Part shown: positions 17,401 through 26,175 of the stretch, piece by piece
Position numbering within the stretch: position 1 is the first letter of the stretch
How the letters are laid out: each line of letters starts with the position of its first letter
DNA from: Phycisphaeraceae bacterium
GTDB taxonomy: Bacteria; Planctomycetota; Phycisphaerae; Phycisphaerales; UBA1924
Reading direction: 5' to 3'
Length of the DNA stretch: 64,000 nucleotides
Assembly (NCBI GenBank): GCA_019636695.1
Contig: JAHBXD010000001.1
Span: 923,661 to 987,660, forward strand
Program-made: the position numbers and the translations under genes
Notes under the pieces: generated by a model
The model's input: only the letters and a program-made list of their open reading frames with translations
Told to the model about the DNA's origin: nothing
Databases searched by the model: none

Positions 17401-17853
17401 GAGACGTTCGTCAATATCGCCGTAGATTGACAGGCTGATGGTGGGGAGGTTGGGTTCAAGTTCGCGTACGACGATGCGTTCGCTCTGGGGAGGAAGATCC
17501 TGGATGGCATCGACACGGCGCTTCACGCGAGCGACGGCCTCGTCGATGGTGAGCGTGCCTTCGCGGAATTCGAGCACAACCGTCGCCATGCCCTCGGTGG
17601 CGGTGGTGGTGATCTCTTTTACTTCGTTCAGGTCAAGGAGGGAATCTTCGATCTTGCGGGCGAGCGTCTGCTCGATCTGGTCGGGAGAAGCGCCGGGATA
17701 GGGCGCAATGACCATGACCTGGTTCGGGCGCACCTCGGGAAAAAACTCGCGCCGCAGCGAGCCGCCGAATACAAAGCCCGCCGCGACGACGGTGAACACG
17801 AACAGGTTCACGACAACCGGGTTGCGCACACTGAAGATCGCGAGCCAGCGCAT
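14494..17853 (-). CDS. RND efflux transporter permease
   Basis: A proton-driven inner-membrane pump of 1119 residues, close to the family norm of 1030-1050 plus small insertions. It starts with a cytoplasmic tip and first helix (NPVVVNLFVFTVVAAGFVFG), and shows the duplicated porter and 12-helix plan. The proton-relay segment in helix 4 reads GILVDDAIVVAENI with the two Asp retained, and the second-half equivalent is FVALSGVVVNDAIVFSEF. A Gly/Pro-rich insertion lies near residues 330-360. It follows the adaptor gene by 52 bases on the same strand. No outer-membrane channel gene is next to them. The substrate is not predictable. Confidence 0.95.
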   Translation of the reverse strand: MRWLAIFSVRNPVVVNLFVFTVVAAGFVFGGSLRREFFPEVRPNQVMVIAPYPGASPDQIEQTLARKIEDSLLDLNEVKEITTTATEGMATVVLEFREGTLTIDEAVARVKRRVDAIQDLPPQSERIVVRELEPNLPTISLSIYGDIDERLAKEEARRIRDDLRSLPGMGSIAISGARRDEISVEVDPTALLEHGLSLTAVVEAVRVAMADIPGGAVKTPTANISVRTLPIEERAAAVRQINLRGEAPRPGETPTGDVLRLEEIADVRLAFEDSDIRTRLNGKPTVSLTVFKVGKQDALLIAAMVRAYAAGRMGEPLPLTWRERLGSMLSGGAPPQNDRMAAYQLGLLRSGAPPGGAGGRIALHTDLSRFISGRLDLLTRNALQGGVLVFIMLLLFLNLRVALWVTAGLIVALLGTLATMNLTGITLNLLTMFGLIIVIGILVDDAIVVAENILARHEAGEPALSAAVNGTQEVGWPVVATVVTTIIAFGALLLIRGRMGDLLAALPMVVAVALGVSLIEALFILPSHMAHSLKGAENAPTRHGRVSRLRRFEHAMHRTQQRVIQGWLAPKYLRLLKPALRYRYVTLAIALGIFIVSVGMAASGRPKFDFLGTNDSETLIGNLRMPVGTPMEETDRILRRLEAAALAQPEVTTALAVVGAQNNSDGTEQLSQAHVAQMYIELTPAEMRDRTSDELIVAIRQAAGDLTGIKSLRLDALQGGPEGPPLSLTVSGDDPARIIAVVEKLKTAMAAFEGVYDVADDADRGQRELRIELLPGARELGFTTQNLAMQIRAAVLGIEAHTFAIPGEDVDVRVRLIEPSRRSLSAIENMHVFTPTGVAVPLAEVAEVYEAESYATVRRVDRRRAVTITAEVDKQVVSPEAVATELAQTIRTLLRDNPGIFITPRGRQEQVRDSLSSLPLGMLAAVTMIYVCLAWLFRSYMMPAVILCAVPFAVVGMVWGHLLLGFDMTILSLIGFVALSGVVVNDAIVFSEFYMKKRRLGATVTEAALETGRQRLRAILLTTITTIGGLSPLMMEQSFQARFLIPMAITISFGLMSATFIILLLLPALLLIGHDIRAIAYYAWRGERLPEREFAVIETLHEHAPMHPTDDPYSPARPG

Positions 17854-17905
17854 CAGGATGATCCTCTCCGTGTGCGGCCGACCGAGTCGGGGGTGCGTGA
17901 AGGCA

Positions 17906-19399
17906 TCATGGGGCAGGGTCCGCGCTCAGGATCTCGACACGAGAACCGGGCAGCAGGTCGTCGGTGTTGGATATGATCACGACTTCGCCGTGCTCAAGGC
18001 CCGAGCCGATGACGCTCCACTGTGTTTCGTGGGCGACAAATTCGGGGAACCGGGCTTCGATGTGATACAGCACGCGCACCTGCCGCGGCTGAGCACGGGA
18101 AACGCCGTCGGCATCCTTCGCGGCGATCCAGAGGCGATCATCCATCACCGCGCGGCGAGGAACTACCGTCAGGGTTGCGCCGTTGCCCGCATGCGCGGGG
18201 ATCGTCGCGGTGACGAATCGGCCCGGCATCAGCAGCCGAGGCGGCTCGTTGGTTTGCGCGGAGGTGTTGTCGCCATCGGGCTTCTGATCGACTTCGAGGA
18301 AGACGGTGACCATGCGGGCCTGGGTGTCCGCTTCAGGGGCGATCCGGGCGATGCGGGCAGTCCACTGCTCTTGTCGCACGAGGCGAGCGCCCCCGCCGGC
18401 CGCACGAACGACGACCTCGGTGCCGGGCATGATTTCGCCCTGTGCGCTTGCGGGGAGGCGAAGGGGAATTTCCATGCGATCGAGGCTGACGACGCGAGCG
18501 ACTTTCTGTCCGGGTTGAATCCACTCACCGAACTGGGCGTCGACCGATTGGAGCACTCCTGAGATGGGGCTGTGGATGGTGGTGCGGTCGTACTGACGCT
18601 GCGCGAGGGCGACTTCGTGCGTGTTACGGTCGATTTCGGCCAAGAGCGCTGCCCGGCGGGAGGGGATCACCTCGGCCTGCTGACGGATGCGTGCGCGTTC
18701 ACTTTCGAGCCGCGCCAGCGCTGCGCGGAGGCGCACGACTTCGAGGTCTGTCGCCGAGGCGCCCGACAAGGCCTCCTGCACGCGGTCGATCTCCCACGTG
18801 GTGAGCCGGATCTGCTCGTCGATCTGTTCGATCTGCCGCTCAAGGCTTACCTGCTCGATATCGAGCGCTTCGAGTTGGGCCAAGAGCATGCGCGCGTTGC
18901 TTTGGGCCGATCGCAGGCGTTCGAGATAGTCTGCTCCGTCAAGGCGCAGCAGCACATCGTTCGGCGTGATGGGTTGCCCGGGGTCGATGTTTCCTCCGCG
19001 TTCGATCACGCGCCCGGAGACTTCCGCCGAGATGTCAGCGTGATCTCGGGCACGAGCCATGCCGAAGCCTTCCCAGAGCCGAGTCGCCCGGTCGACCGGA
19101 ACGGGGCTGATCTGCATGCCGCGAACGCGAAGGACGGTTTCTTCCACCGGCATCTGGATCGCCTGGCGGCGGTTCGAAATCAGCGCCCCGGCAATCAACA
19201 CGGCTACGATGAGCACCCCGACGCCGACCCCGATGCGCACCCAGAGCGCCAAGCGCTTTTCGGGGTGGGTCGGAGGTCGCTCGGCCGCGGGCATCAGTTC
19301 TGCGGGCTGTTCGCGATCGGCATCGTCTGCCCGGGTTGCCCCCCCTTGGTGCGAGGCCGCCACGGGGGGGCGAGGCGGTGTCGTCGTGCTCTCGGTCAT
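17906..19399 (-). CDS. RND efflux periplasmic adaptor subunit (membrane fusion protein)
   Basis: Links the downstream RND pump to an outer-membrane channel. The 497 residues comprise a Pro/Ala-rich cytoplasmic N-terminus, one membrane anchor (about 54-76, VRIGVGVGVLIVAVLIAGAL), a lipoyl half-motif, a long alpha-hairpin coiled coil (about 165-270, with LEALDIEQVSLERQIEQI), the second lipoyl half (YDRTTIHSPISGVLQSVDAQ) and beta-barrel and membrane-proximal domains. ATG 19397-19399 has AAGGA nine bases upstream; an ATG two codons earlier is possible. A dyad that could be a repressor site lies just upstream. Confidence 0.93.
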   Translation of the reverse strand: MTESTTTPPRPPVAASHQGGATRADDADREQPAELMPAAERPPTHPEKRLALWVRIGVGVGVLIVAVLIAGALISNRRQAIQMPVEETVLRVRGMQISPVPVDRATRLWEGFGMARARDHADISAEVSGRVIERGGNIDPGQPITPNDVLLRLDGADYLERLRSAQSNARMLLAQLEALDIEQVSLERQIEQIDEQIRLTTWEIDRVQEALSGASATDLEVVRLRAALARLESERARIRQQAEVIPSRRAALLAEIDRNTHEVALAQRQYDRTTIHSPISGVLQSVDAQFGEWIQPGQKVARVVSLDRMEIPLRLPASAQGEIMPGTEVVVRAAGGGARLVRQEQWTARIARIAPEADTQARMVTVFLEVDQKPDGDNTSAQTNEPPRLLMPGRFVTATIPAHAGNGATLTVVPRRAVMDDRLWIAAKDADGVSRAQPRQVRVLYHIEARFPEFVAHETQWSVIGSGLEHGEVVIISNTDDLLPGSRVEILSADPAP

Positions 19400-19412
19400 C
19401 CGCATGCATCCT

Positions 19413-19435
19413 TGCTCGGAGTTACTTGCCGAGCA
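19413..19435. promoter_or_regulatory. Inverted repeat upstream of the efflux operon
   Basis: TGCTCGG (19413-19419) and CCGAGCA (19429-19435) form a perfect seven-base inverted repeat with a nine-base spacer, 14 bases before the adaptor start. Its position fits an operator for a repressor of the pump, but no regulator gene is adjacent. The rest of the 314-base divergent gap (19400-19713) shows no gene and no convincing promoter. Confidence 0.35.
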
Positions 19436-19713
19436 TGTCCCTGGAATTCTTGACGGCGCCTGCCGCAAAGCCCCCGGGCCAAGGATAGCCGTCGAAAATG
19501 GTCTTTCATCGGCAACGGATGCCATGGACGGAAGGCTTCAGACCTTGGATTCGCCCGTATCGACGCGCGGATTCTCCTGCCGCCGCTCTGTTGTGCGGCC
19601 CCCTGCATTTTCCCGTATGCTTCGGCCGATGGTTTTTTGGAGAGGCATTGGCCTTCAGGCGCGATGCATTGCGGCGAAAAGCCGTGCCGACCCCTGTTGA
19701 GAGGAGGCTGTTT

Positions 19714-20388
19714 GTGACCACTCCTTCGCCTCGTCGCGCTTTCGGGCGTTCACATGCGATCGGCGCTCCGACGGCCGCACGCGCCGGTGTTTTCACCATG
19801 GTGATGCGGGCCACGGGCACAAGCCTGATGCTCTTGATGCTGACGGGGTGCGCGGCTGATCGTTCGAAGAGTTGGAACGCCCCTGAAGAGCAGCGTGCGT
19901 TCTGGGCTTCGCTGCAATCACTCTGCGGTTTGGCGTTCGAGGGGGCTATCGCCGAAGACTCTGTCGCGAACCCCGATTTCGCCAGAACACCGCTGGTCAT
20001 GCATGTGCGAGTTTGCGAGGAAGGCCGATTGCTGATTCCGTTCCATATCGCCGATGATCGCTCTCGCACGTGGGTGCTGACGCAGACGGCCGAGGGCCTG
20101 AGGCTCAAGCACGACCATCGCCACCGCGATGGTTCCGAAGACGAGATCACGCAATATGGGGGCGATACGCGCGGCCCCGGCCTTCCCACGCGGCAGGAGT
20201 TTTATGCCGATGCCCATACGGCTTCGCTCATTCCCGCCGCTTCGACGAATGTCTGGACGGTCGAGATCGTTCCCGGGCACATGTTCGCGTATGCCCTTCG
20301 TCGCGAGGGAACCGATAGGCGATTTCGCGTCGAGTTTGACCTCACGCGGCCAGTGGCAGCGCCGCCGGCGCCATGGGGGCACGACTAG
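19714..20388 (+). CDS. Putative lipoprotein of unknown function
   Basis: The frame starts at GTG 19714 with GAGGAGG six bases upstream and gives 224 residues. A hydrophobic segment TSLMLLMLTGCA ends in a lipobox-like LTGC near residue 47, so the mature protein is probably lipid-anchored; the n-region before it is unusually long, and ATG 19798 would give a normal signal peptide but has no ribosome site. The mature part has no motif I recognise; it contains Trp, His and charged residues spread over an apparently beta-rich fold (EEGRLLIPFHIADDRSRTWV). It stands alone between the divergent efflux operon and an SLC13 permease. Confidence 0.7.
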   Translation: MTTPSPRRAFGRSHAIGAPTAARAGVFTMVMRATGTSLMLLMLTGCAADRSKSWNAPEEQRAFWASLQSLCGLAFEGAIAEDSVANPDFARTPLVMHVRVCEEGRLLIPFHIADDRSRTWVLTQTAEGLRLKHDHRHRDGSEDEITQYGGDTRGPGLPTRQEFYADAHTASLIPAASTNVWTVEIVPGHMFAYALRREGTDRRFRVEFDLTRPVAAPPAPWGHD

Positions 20389-20473
20389 GGGCGTTTCTGC
20401 GGCTTCTCCGTGATTGTGGAGGCCGGGGGTTGGCATGTCCGGGGCCGGAGTTGACGGCTGATCGGGTGGAAGC

Positions 20474-22246
20474 ATGACGCTGGAAGCCGGCCTGCTCTCG
20501 GGTCTTCTTGTGCTGGCGCTCGCCGCGTTCATCTGGGGGCGGTGGAAGCCTGAGATCGTGGCGCTTGCAGCGCTGATGTCGGCGGCGATCCTTGGGCTGG
20601 TCTCCCACGATGCGGCGTTCGCCGGGTTCGGCCATCCGGCGGTGATCACGGTCGGCGCGGTGCTTGTGCTGAGCCAGGGCCTGACGACATCGGGATTGAT
20701 CGGGGGGCTTACCCGCCCGCTCGAGCGTCTGCAGAAGCGCCCGATTCTGCTGCTGAGCGGGCTGACGCTGACGGTAGCCCTGCTCTCGGGGTTTATCAAC
20801 AATATCGGGGCGATTGCCGTGCTGATGCCGGTGGCGATTCGCCTGGCGAGAGAGAGCGGCAAACCCGTCTCGATGTATCTCATGCCGCTGGCGTTCGGGT
20901 CGCTTCTGGGCGGCATGACGACGCTCATCGGCACACCGCCGAACCTGATCGTGTCGGGTTTTCGGTTGAACGCCGTGGGAGAGCCGTTTCGCTTCTTCGA
21001 TTTCACGCCGGTAGGGGCGACGGTCGCGGCGGCGGGCATCGTGTTCATTCTTGCGGCGGGGTGGCGGCTTGTTCCGCGACGGTCATCGCGAGTGACAAGC
21101 GAAGACCTGATCAAGGTCGGGCGATACCTGACCGAGGCGACGGTGGGGGAGAAAAGCCCGGTCGTGGGGCGTCGGTTACGCGAAGTAGCCCCCCGCGAGG
21201 TACAGATTCTTTCGATCATTCGCGGGAAGGATCGCATTCCCGCGCCTTCGGCGATGCGCACACTGAAGGCTGACGACCTTCTGGTGATGATCGGCGAGAG
21301 CAACGCGATCGAGCAGTTCGTCAAAGAGCACAAGCTTGAACTTGTCGGGCAGAATGACGAAATCAATCCTGAACTCATCGAAAGCGATGATGTGGGGCTG
21401 GCGGAAGCCGTCGTCATGCCCGATGCACGCATTGTCGGGGCAAGCGCGGCAAGCCTGCGTCTGCGCAACCGATTCGGCATCAACCTTCTGGGCATCGCGC
21501 GCGAAGGCAGCCGCCTCGGCACGCGCCTGGCCGACACGCGCTTCAAGCCCGGCGATGTGCTGCTTGTGCAGGGGTCGCGGTCGGAACTGCTTTCGGATAT
21601 GGCCGACTTCGGGTGTCTTCCCCTGGCCGAACGCACGATCGGGCTCGGCCAGGTTGATCGACGCTGGCGAGCGCTGGCGATCTTTCTCGCGGCGATTGTC
21701 AGCGTGGCCGTCGGGTGGTTGTCGGCCCCGGTGGCGTTTGCTGCCGGGGCACTCCTGATGGTCCTTTCGGGTGTGCTGTCGTTGCGGCAGGCCTATGCCG
21801 CCATGGATTGGCCGATACTCATTCTGCTTGCGGCGATGATTCCGGTGGGCCTTGCCATCGAAACCACGGGGCTTGCCGGCGCCATTTCACAGACAACCCT
21901 CGCCATGACATCGTTTGCGCCGATCTGGCTGCTGCTGGCGTGCGTGCTCGTGGCGACGATGTTCCTCTCCGATCTTGTCAACAACGCCGCCGCCGCGGTG
22001 ATGATGTGCCCGGTGGCGCTTGCGGTGGCGGCCGGAGTGCAGGCTTCGCCCGATCCGTTTCTTCTGGCGGTGGCCGTCGGCGCATCGTGCGCGTTTCTGA
22101 CACCGATCGGGCATCAGTCGAACCTGCTGGTGATGGGGCCGGGCGGATATCGCTTCGGCGATTACTGGCGGCTGGGGCTTGTGCTCGAGTTGATCATCGC
22201 CGTTGTCGCGGTGGCCGCGCTCATGCTCTTCTGGCCGCCGAGATAA
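20474..22246 (+). CDS. SLC13-type permease with two TrkA-C (RCK_C) domains
   Basis: A membrane carrier of 590 residues. Hydrophobic halves flank two soluble regulatory domains. The N-terminal half contains FINNIGAIAVLMPVAIRLA and the loop GGMTTLIGTPPNLIVSGF, a hallmark of the DASS/SLC13 superfamily for sodium and anion binding. Two TrkA-C domains occupy about residues 208-285 and 300-380 (EDLIKVGRYLTEATV; LRLRNRFGINLLGIAREG). The C-terminal half has LVNNAAAAVMMCPVALAVAA and FLTPIGHQSNLLVMGPGGY. Substrates in this group range from dicarboxylates to sulfate; none can be assigned from sequence alone. Confidence 0.93.
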   Translation: MTLEAGLLSGLLVLALAAFIWGRWKPEIVALAALMSAAILGLVSHDAAFAGFGHPAVITVGAVLVLSQGLTTSGLIGGLTRPLERLQKRPILLLSGLTLTVALLSGFINNIGAIAVLMPVAIRLARESGKPVSMYLMPLAFGSLLGGMTTLIGTPPNLIVSGFRLNAVGEPFRFFDFTPVGATVAAAGIVFILAAGWRLVPRRSSRVTSEDLIKVGRYLTEATVGEKSPVVGRRLREVAPREVQILSIIRGKDRIPAPSAMRTLKADDLLVMIGESNAIEQFVKEHKLELVGQNDEINPELIESDDVGLAEAVVMPDARIVGASAASLRLRNRFGINLLGIAREGSRLGTRLADTRFKPGDVLLVQGSRSELLSDMADFGCLPLAERTIGLGQVDRRWRALAIFLAAIVSVAVGWLSAPVAFAAGALLMVLSGVLSLRQAYAAMDWPILILLAAMIPVGLAIETTGLAGAISQTTLAMTSFAPIWLLLACVLVATMFLSDLVNNAAAAVMMCPVALAVAAGVQASPDPFLLAVAVGASCAFLTPIGHQSNLLVMGPGGYRFGDYWRLGLVLELIIAVVAVAALMLFWPPR

Positions 22247-22264
22247 CCCAGGACATTTGTGTGC

Positions 22265-23053
22265 TCACAGGCATCCGAGACGGCCGCCGTCGACAGGCAG
22301 GTTGATGCCGTTGATGTACCCCGCCGCCGGACTCGCCAGGAACCCCGCCGCCGCGGCGATGTCTTCAGCCCTTCCGAGCCTGGCGGCAGGAATGGATCGA
22401 ACGACCTCTTCACGAATGGCCTCGACGCTCTGGCCCGATTTTCCGGAGCGGGCCTCAAAGAGCATCTGCAATCGCTCGGTGTCGGTATATCCGGGTAGCA
22501 CGTTGTTTACCGTGATGCCGAAGCCGCCGAGTTCCTGGCTCAACGTTTTGGCCCAGTTCGCGACCGCCGCGCGAACGGCGTTGCTGAGGCCTAACCCTTG
22601 AATCGGTTGTTTGACGCTGGTGCTCGCGATGTTGATGATGCGCCCGTAGCCCGCCTGCTTCATTCCTGGCGAGACCACCTGCACCAGGTGATGCGCGGTA
22701 AGCAGCAGGGTCTCAAACGCCGCGAGGAATTGTGCCGCGGTGGCTTCGAGCAGCGGTCCGGATGGCGGCCCGCCCGTGTTGTTGATGAGGATGTGATACG
22801 CGCCTGCTTCGGCCACGCGCGTGGTGACGGCCTGCCGGGCCTCCACTGGTTTCGAGAGATCGAGCACCAGGGCCGCATGGTTCTGGCCGCCCGGACGCGG
22901 AAGCTCGGCCGCGAGGGCAGCAAGTTTGTCTGCGCTGCGTGCAGCGACAGTGACGGTTGCGCCGAGTGAGGCCAGTTCGACAGCGCAGGCGCGGCCGATG
23001 CCGGCGCTTGCGCCGCAAACCAGGGCGGATTTTCCGGAGAGGTCGAGGTTCAT
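22265..23053 (-). CDS. SDR family oxidoreductase lacking the canonical catalytic Tyr
   Basis: A Rossmann-fold short-chain dehydrogenase of 262 residues. The cofactor loop is CGASAGIGRACA and the structural motif NNTGG (in place of NNAG) is present, as is the catalytic Ser in INIASTSVKQ. The Tyr-x-x-x-Lys that should follow is missing; the equivalent stretch is GLGLSNAVRAAVANWAKTL. A divergent FabG-like subgroup with this pattern is known, so the protein is probably intact but may not be a conventional reductase. The C-terminus has NGINLPVDGG as in active SDRs. It converges with the SLC13 gene. Confidence 0.88.
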   Translation of the reverse strand: MNLDLSGKSALVCGASAGIGRACAVELASLGATVTVAARSADKLAALAAELPRPGGQNHAALVLDLSKPVEARQAVTTRVAEAGAYHILINNTGGPPSGPLLEATAAQFLAAFETLLLTAHHLVQVVSPGMKQAGYGRIINIASTSVKQPIQGLGLSNAVRAAVANWAKTLSQELGGFGITVNNVLPGYTDTERLQMLFEARSGKSGQSVEAIREEVVRSIPAARLGRAEDIAAAAGFLASPAAGYINGINLPVDGGRLGCL

Positions 23054-23124
23054 GCCCCAAGCCTACCCGCTCCTCGGCATGAGTTTGGCGCGCGGTCAGG
23101 CCGGTTTGTTCGGGTGGCGGAAAG

Positions 23125-23133
23125 TTATCCACA
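23125..23133 (+). promoter_or_regulatory. Consensus DnaA box upstream of recA
   Basis: TTATCCACA, an exact match to the DnaA box consensus, lies about 195 bases before recA in a noncoding stretch. It is a single site with no cluster of boxes, so it may be a DnaA-dependent regulatory site or chance. Confidence 0.35.
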
Positions 23134-23328
23134 ATCACACCCCGAACGTTGACATCCCCCGGTCGGGGTCTGTACCCTTCCGGCGTCGGGCTCGCGTCCA
23201 GCGCCGCCCCCGACCGGTTTGGTGCACCACGGAGGTCCGCCTGCCGCATATGCGCTCGGTGCCTTGCGTCACCTCTGTCAGCCTGCCTCGGCAGGCGGGA
23301 GCCGGCTCAAGGACCAGAAAGGTCAGTC

Positions 23329-24579
23329 ATGCCAGAGGTTCGCGATGCGCGCTCCAAGTCCGCCCCCGTTCAGGTGAAGGCGGGCGCCAAGCCCGATGCC
23401 AAGGGCGACCCACGAAACGACAATCGGCCTGATCTCAAGGCCCCTGTAAAGGGTGTCGAGGCTCCGCCTCGCCCGCAGCCGACGGTTGTTGTTTCGACTC
23501 CCGGCTTCCAGGCTCCGTTGGCGAAGGCTGCCGACCGCCCCGACATGAAGGCTCGGCAGCAGGCCCTTACCCAGACCCTTGCCCAGATTGACAAGGCTTT
23601 CGGCAAGGGCGCCATCATGCGGATGGACGAGAAGGCCTACCAGTCCATTCCCGGGATTTCCACGGGCGCGCTTTCGCTCGATCTTGCGCTCGGGGGCAAG
23701 GGCATTCCGCGGGGGCGTATCGTCGAAATCTTCGGTCCCGAGTCTTCCGGTAAGACCACCCTCGCGCTGACGGTCGCGGCGCAAGCGCAGAAGGACGGCG
23801 GAGTCGCGGCGTTTATCGATGCCGAGCACGCGCTCGACCCGCTCTGGGCGCGCAAGATCGGCGTGAACATCGACGAACTGCTTGTCAGTCAGCCCGACAC
23901 GGGCGAGCAGGCGCTGGAGATCTGCGAGCTGCTTGTTCGCTCCAACGCGGTGGATGTCATCGTTGTCGACTCGGTCGCGGCCCTGATTCCGCGGGCGGAG
24001 ATCGAGGGAGAGATGGGCGATACCGTCGTCGGCCTTCAGGCCCGGCTGATGAGCCAGGCGATGCGCAAGCTCACCGGTGTCATCGCACGCTCGAATACCA
24101 CCGTCATCTTCATCAATCAGATCCGCGAGAAGATCGGCGTGATGTACGGTTCACCCGAAACCACGCCCGGCGGCCGCGCTTTGAAGTTCTATTCCTCCGT
24201 CCGCATCGACATCAGGCGCACCGGTTCGCTCAAGGACGGGGAAGAGGCCGTGGGCAATCGCGTGCGGGCGCGCGTCGTCAAGAACAAGGTCGCTCCGCCC
24301 TTCCGCCAGGCTGAGTTCGACATCATGTTCAACGAGGGCATTTCCGCCACGGGCGATCTGCTCGATCTCGCCATCGACGACAAGGTTTGCCAGAAGAGCG
24401 GTGCCTGGTATTCCTACGGCGATATCCGCCTCGGCCAGGGGCGCGAGAACGCCAAGCAGTTCCTCAAAGACAACCCCGATCTCATCAAGGAGATTCGCGT
24501 CAAGGTGCTGGCCCATCGTGCGGCCAATCCCGCCAAGGCCATGACATCGGCCGGCGCTGATGATGTTGCCGACGACTGA
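23329..24579 (+). CDS. recA: Recombinase RecA with an N-terminal extension
   Basis: The DNA strand-exchange and SOS coprotease ATPase. The core contains Walker [10 protein letters not shown], the segment [10 protein letters not shown], Walker [16 protein letters not shown], and loop L2 with [20 protein letters not shown], all intact. Total length is 416 residues against about 350 usually. The excess is an N-terminal Lys/Pro/Ala-rich tail of about 70 residues before [21 protein letters not shown] 23329 has AAAGG six bases upstream. A hairpin (GCCTGCC/GGCAGGC, 23281-23296) lies in the leader, and TTGACA at 23149-23154 may be a -35 element. Confidence 0.97.
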   Translation: MPEVRDARSKSAPVQVKAGAKPDAKGDPRNDNRPDLKAPVKGVEAPPRPQPTVVVSTPGFQAPLAKAADRPDMKARQQALTQTLAQIDKAFGKGAIMRMDEKAYQSIPGISTGALSLDLALGGKGIPRGRIVEIFGPESSGKTTLALTVAAQAQKDGGVAAFIDAEHALDPLWARKIGVNIDELLVSQPDTGEQALEICELLVRSNAVDVIVVDSVAALIPRAEIEGEMGDTVVGLQARLMSQAMRKLTGVIARSNTTVIFINQIREKIGVMYGSPETTPGGRALKFYSSVRIDIRRTGSLKDGEEAVGNRVRARVVKNKVAPPFRQAEFDIMFNEGISATGDLLDLAIDDKVCQKSGAWYSYGDIRLGQGRENAKQFLKDNPDLIKEIRVKVLAHRAANPAKAMTSAGADDVADD

Positions 24580-25018
24580 TTCACAGGCCGAACTTCCGGG
24601 GGCGGGGGGGAGATACCCTCCGCCCCCTATCCTTTTCTCCGTGGATCGTGATACCTGCTATTTCGATGGTCAGTGCGGAATGTGCCGCCGCTCGGTCACC
24701 TGGCTTCGACGGCTCGACTGGCTCGGTCGGCTGCGGTTTGCGGATATGACGACCGCCGCGGATCTTCCCGTGGCGTTCGATGTGGCCATGCGGGGTATGC
24801 CAATGCAGACCCGCTCGGGACGGGTGCATGTGGGCTTTCCGGCCGTTCGCCGGGCGTTGTTGCAGACGCCCCTCGGGTTTCTTCCGGCGTGCCTGTTGTA
24901 TATTCCGGGCATAAGTCATGTCGGGACAAGGTATTACGGCTATATTGCCCGGCGCCGGCGTCGAAATGCCGTCTGCAGACTTCCGACCCGTGCGCCGTCC
25001 CCACCCGACGCCGATTGA
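24560..25018 (+). CDS. DCC family (DUF393) thiol-disulfide oxidoreductase-like protein
   Basis: The family signature DGxCxxC appears as [20 protein letters not shown], with the expected downstream pattern [20 protein letters not shown] and [10 protein letters not shown]. These thioredoxin-like proteins are predicted redox enzymes; partners are unknown. The frame opens with ATG 24560, overlapping the end of recA by 20 bases. A GTG at 24641 starts nearer to the domain, but neither has a clear ribosome site. The product would be 152 or 125 residues. Confidence 0.8.
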   Translation: MMLPTTDSQAELPGAGGRYPPPPILFSVDRDTCYFDGQCGMCRRSVTWLRRLDWLGRLRFADMTTAADLPVAFDVAMRGMPMQTRSGRVHVGFPAVRRALLQTPLGFLPACLLYIPGISHVGTRYYGYIARRRRRNAVCRLPTRAPSPPDAD

Positions 25019-25050
25019 TCCCTGACGCCATCTGACGCATACTGAAAGAC

Positions 25051-26175
25051 ATGCCCTCACCAGGCGCAGGAACTCGATCCGACGATGCCGCAGCGCGGCG
25101 AGCCCGCGCCAAGACGGCGATTGATGCGCTCAATCGCGGCGAACTGGTCATCCTCCCGACGGAGACGATCTACGGCGTCTTTGCCCACGGCGGATCGCAA
25201 GAGGCGCTCGAACGCCTGAAGATCAATACGCCCGCTTCGACGACGCCCTGGAGTTCGACGTGGCATGCGGCATCGGTAGATGCGGTGGCCACGGCGGTGG
25301 AGCTGGAATCGCCCCTGCATCGGCGCGTGCTGCATCGGCTGGCGCCGGGTCCGGTAACGTTTCTTGTGCCGGGAGATTCTGCAAGGTTGAGCGGCATTCG
25401 CGGCAAGGTTCGCGCCCTGCCGACCGCGCTCGACAACGGGTCTGAGGCCTCGATTCGCGTGGTCGATCATCCGTTGACGCGGTCGGTGCTATCGCAGGTC
25501 GATGCGCCCGTCGTGGGCAAGCGGATCAGCGCTGCGGGCCTGGGGCCGGATCGTGAGCTTGTGCCCGCCGCCCTCCGCAAGGCCGAGGAAATGGGCATCG
25601 CCGTGGTGATCGACGACGGTCCGACGGTATACGGCAAACCGTCCACGGTAATTCGTATGCTCCCCGCGGGCGGGTACGAAATCGTGCGAGAGGGGGCGCT
25701 GGAGGCGAGAACCATCCAGCGGCGTATCGAGCGGTTGATTTTGTTCGTCTGCACCGGCAACACCTGCCGCAGCCCGATGGCCGAGGCTGTTGCGCGGACG
25801 TTGGTGGAGGAAGGGCTTGCCGGGCCGGTGCCCACGGTTGTTTCGAGCGCCGGGGTCAGCGTGTACGGCGATGCTCCGGCTACGCCCGAAGCGGCCAAGG
25901 CCTTACGCGAGCTGGGCATCGAGATCGGTCCGCATCGTTCGAGGCCGCTGACGCGGGATCTGCTCTCGCGGGCCGAGGTCATTTTCGCCATGACGATGTC
26001 GCACGCCGACGCCATCCGGGCGATGGATCCGCGCGTCGAAGGCCGTCTCTGGCTGCTTGATCCGGAGGGTGAAGACATCCCCGACCCGATCGGCATGTCG
26101 GCCGAGGTCTACCGTCAGACGGCGGAGCGGCTTCGCACACTGATTCTCGCCCGCCTGAGGGAGCTGGACGCATGA
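25051..26175 (+). CDS. Fusion of a YrdC/Sua5-like domain and a low-molecular-weight phosphatase (YwlE-like)
   Basis: Residues 15-215 form a YrdC/Sua5-like domain with the substrate motif PTETIYGV (36-43) and GPVTFLV. The usual KxR loop and SAN motif are poorly kept (LKINTPASTTPW; GKRISAAG), so threonylcarbamoyl-AMP synthesis is not assured. Residues 228-374 form a complete low-molecular-weight phosphatase: P-loop VCTGNTCRSPMAEA with nucleophile Cys234 and Arg240, and the general-acid region DIPDPIGMS. A Thr occupies the P-loop position that distinguishes the Bacillus arginine phosphatase YwlE from tyrosine phosphatases. The stop overlaps the rpiB start (ATGA). The same functions lie in the order ywlC, ywlE, rpiB-like in Bacillus. 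Confidence 0.9.
   Translation: MPSPGAGTRSDDAAARRARAKTAIDALNRGELVILPTETIYGVFAHGGSQEALERLKINTPASTTPWSSTWHAASVDAVATAVELESPLHRRVLHRLAPGPVTFLVPGDSARLSGIRGKVRALPTALDNGSEASIRVVDHPLTRSVLSQVDAPVVGKRISAAGLGPDRELVPAALRKAEEMGIAVVIDDGPTVYGKPSTVIRMLPAGGYEIVREGALEARTIQRRIERLILFVCTGNTCRSPMAEAVARTLVEEGLAGPVPTVVSSAGVSVYGDAPATPEAAKALRELGIEIGPHRSRPLTRDLLSRAEVIFAMTMSHADAIRAMDPRVEGRLWLLDPEGEDIPDPIGMSAEVYRQTAERLRTLILARLRELDA

Noticed and set aside
16225..17430. A 401-codon plus-strand frame opposite the RND permease
   Set aside because: Antisense shadow; composition dominated by Asp, Gly and Glu from inverted hydrophobic codons.
23149..23178. recA promoter TTGACA with a -10 near 23172
   Set aside because: The -35 is perfect, but the only -10 at the right spacing (GTACCC or TGTACC) is poor, so it is mentioned only as a possibility under recA.
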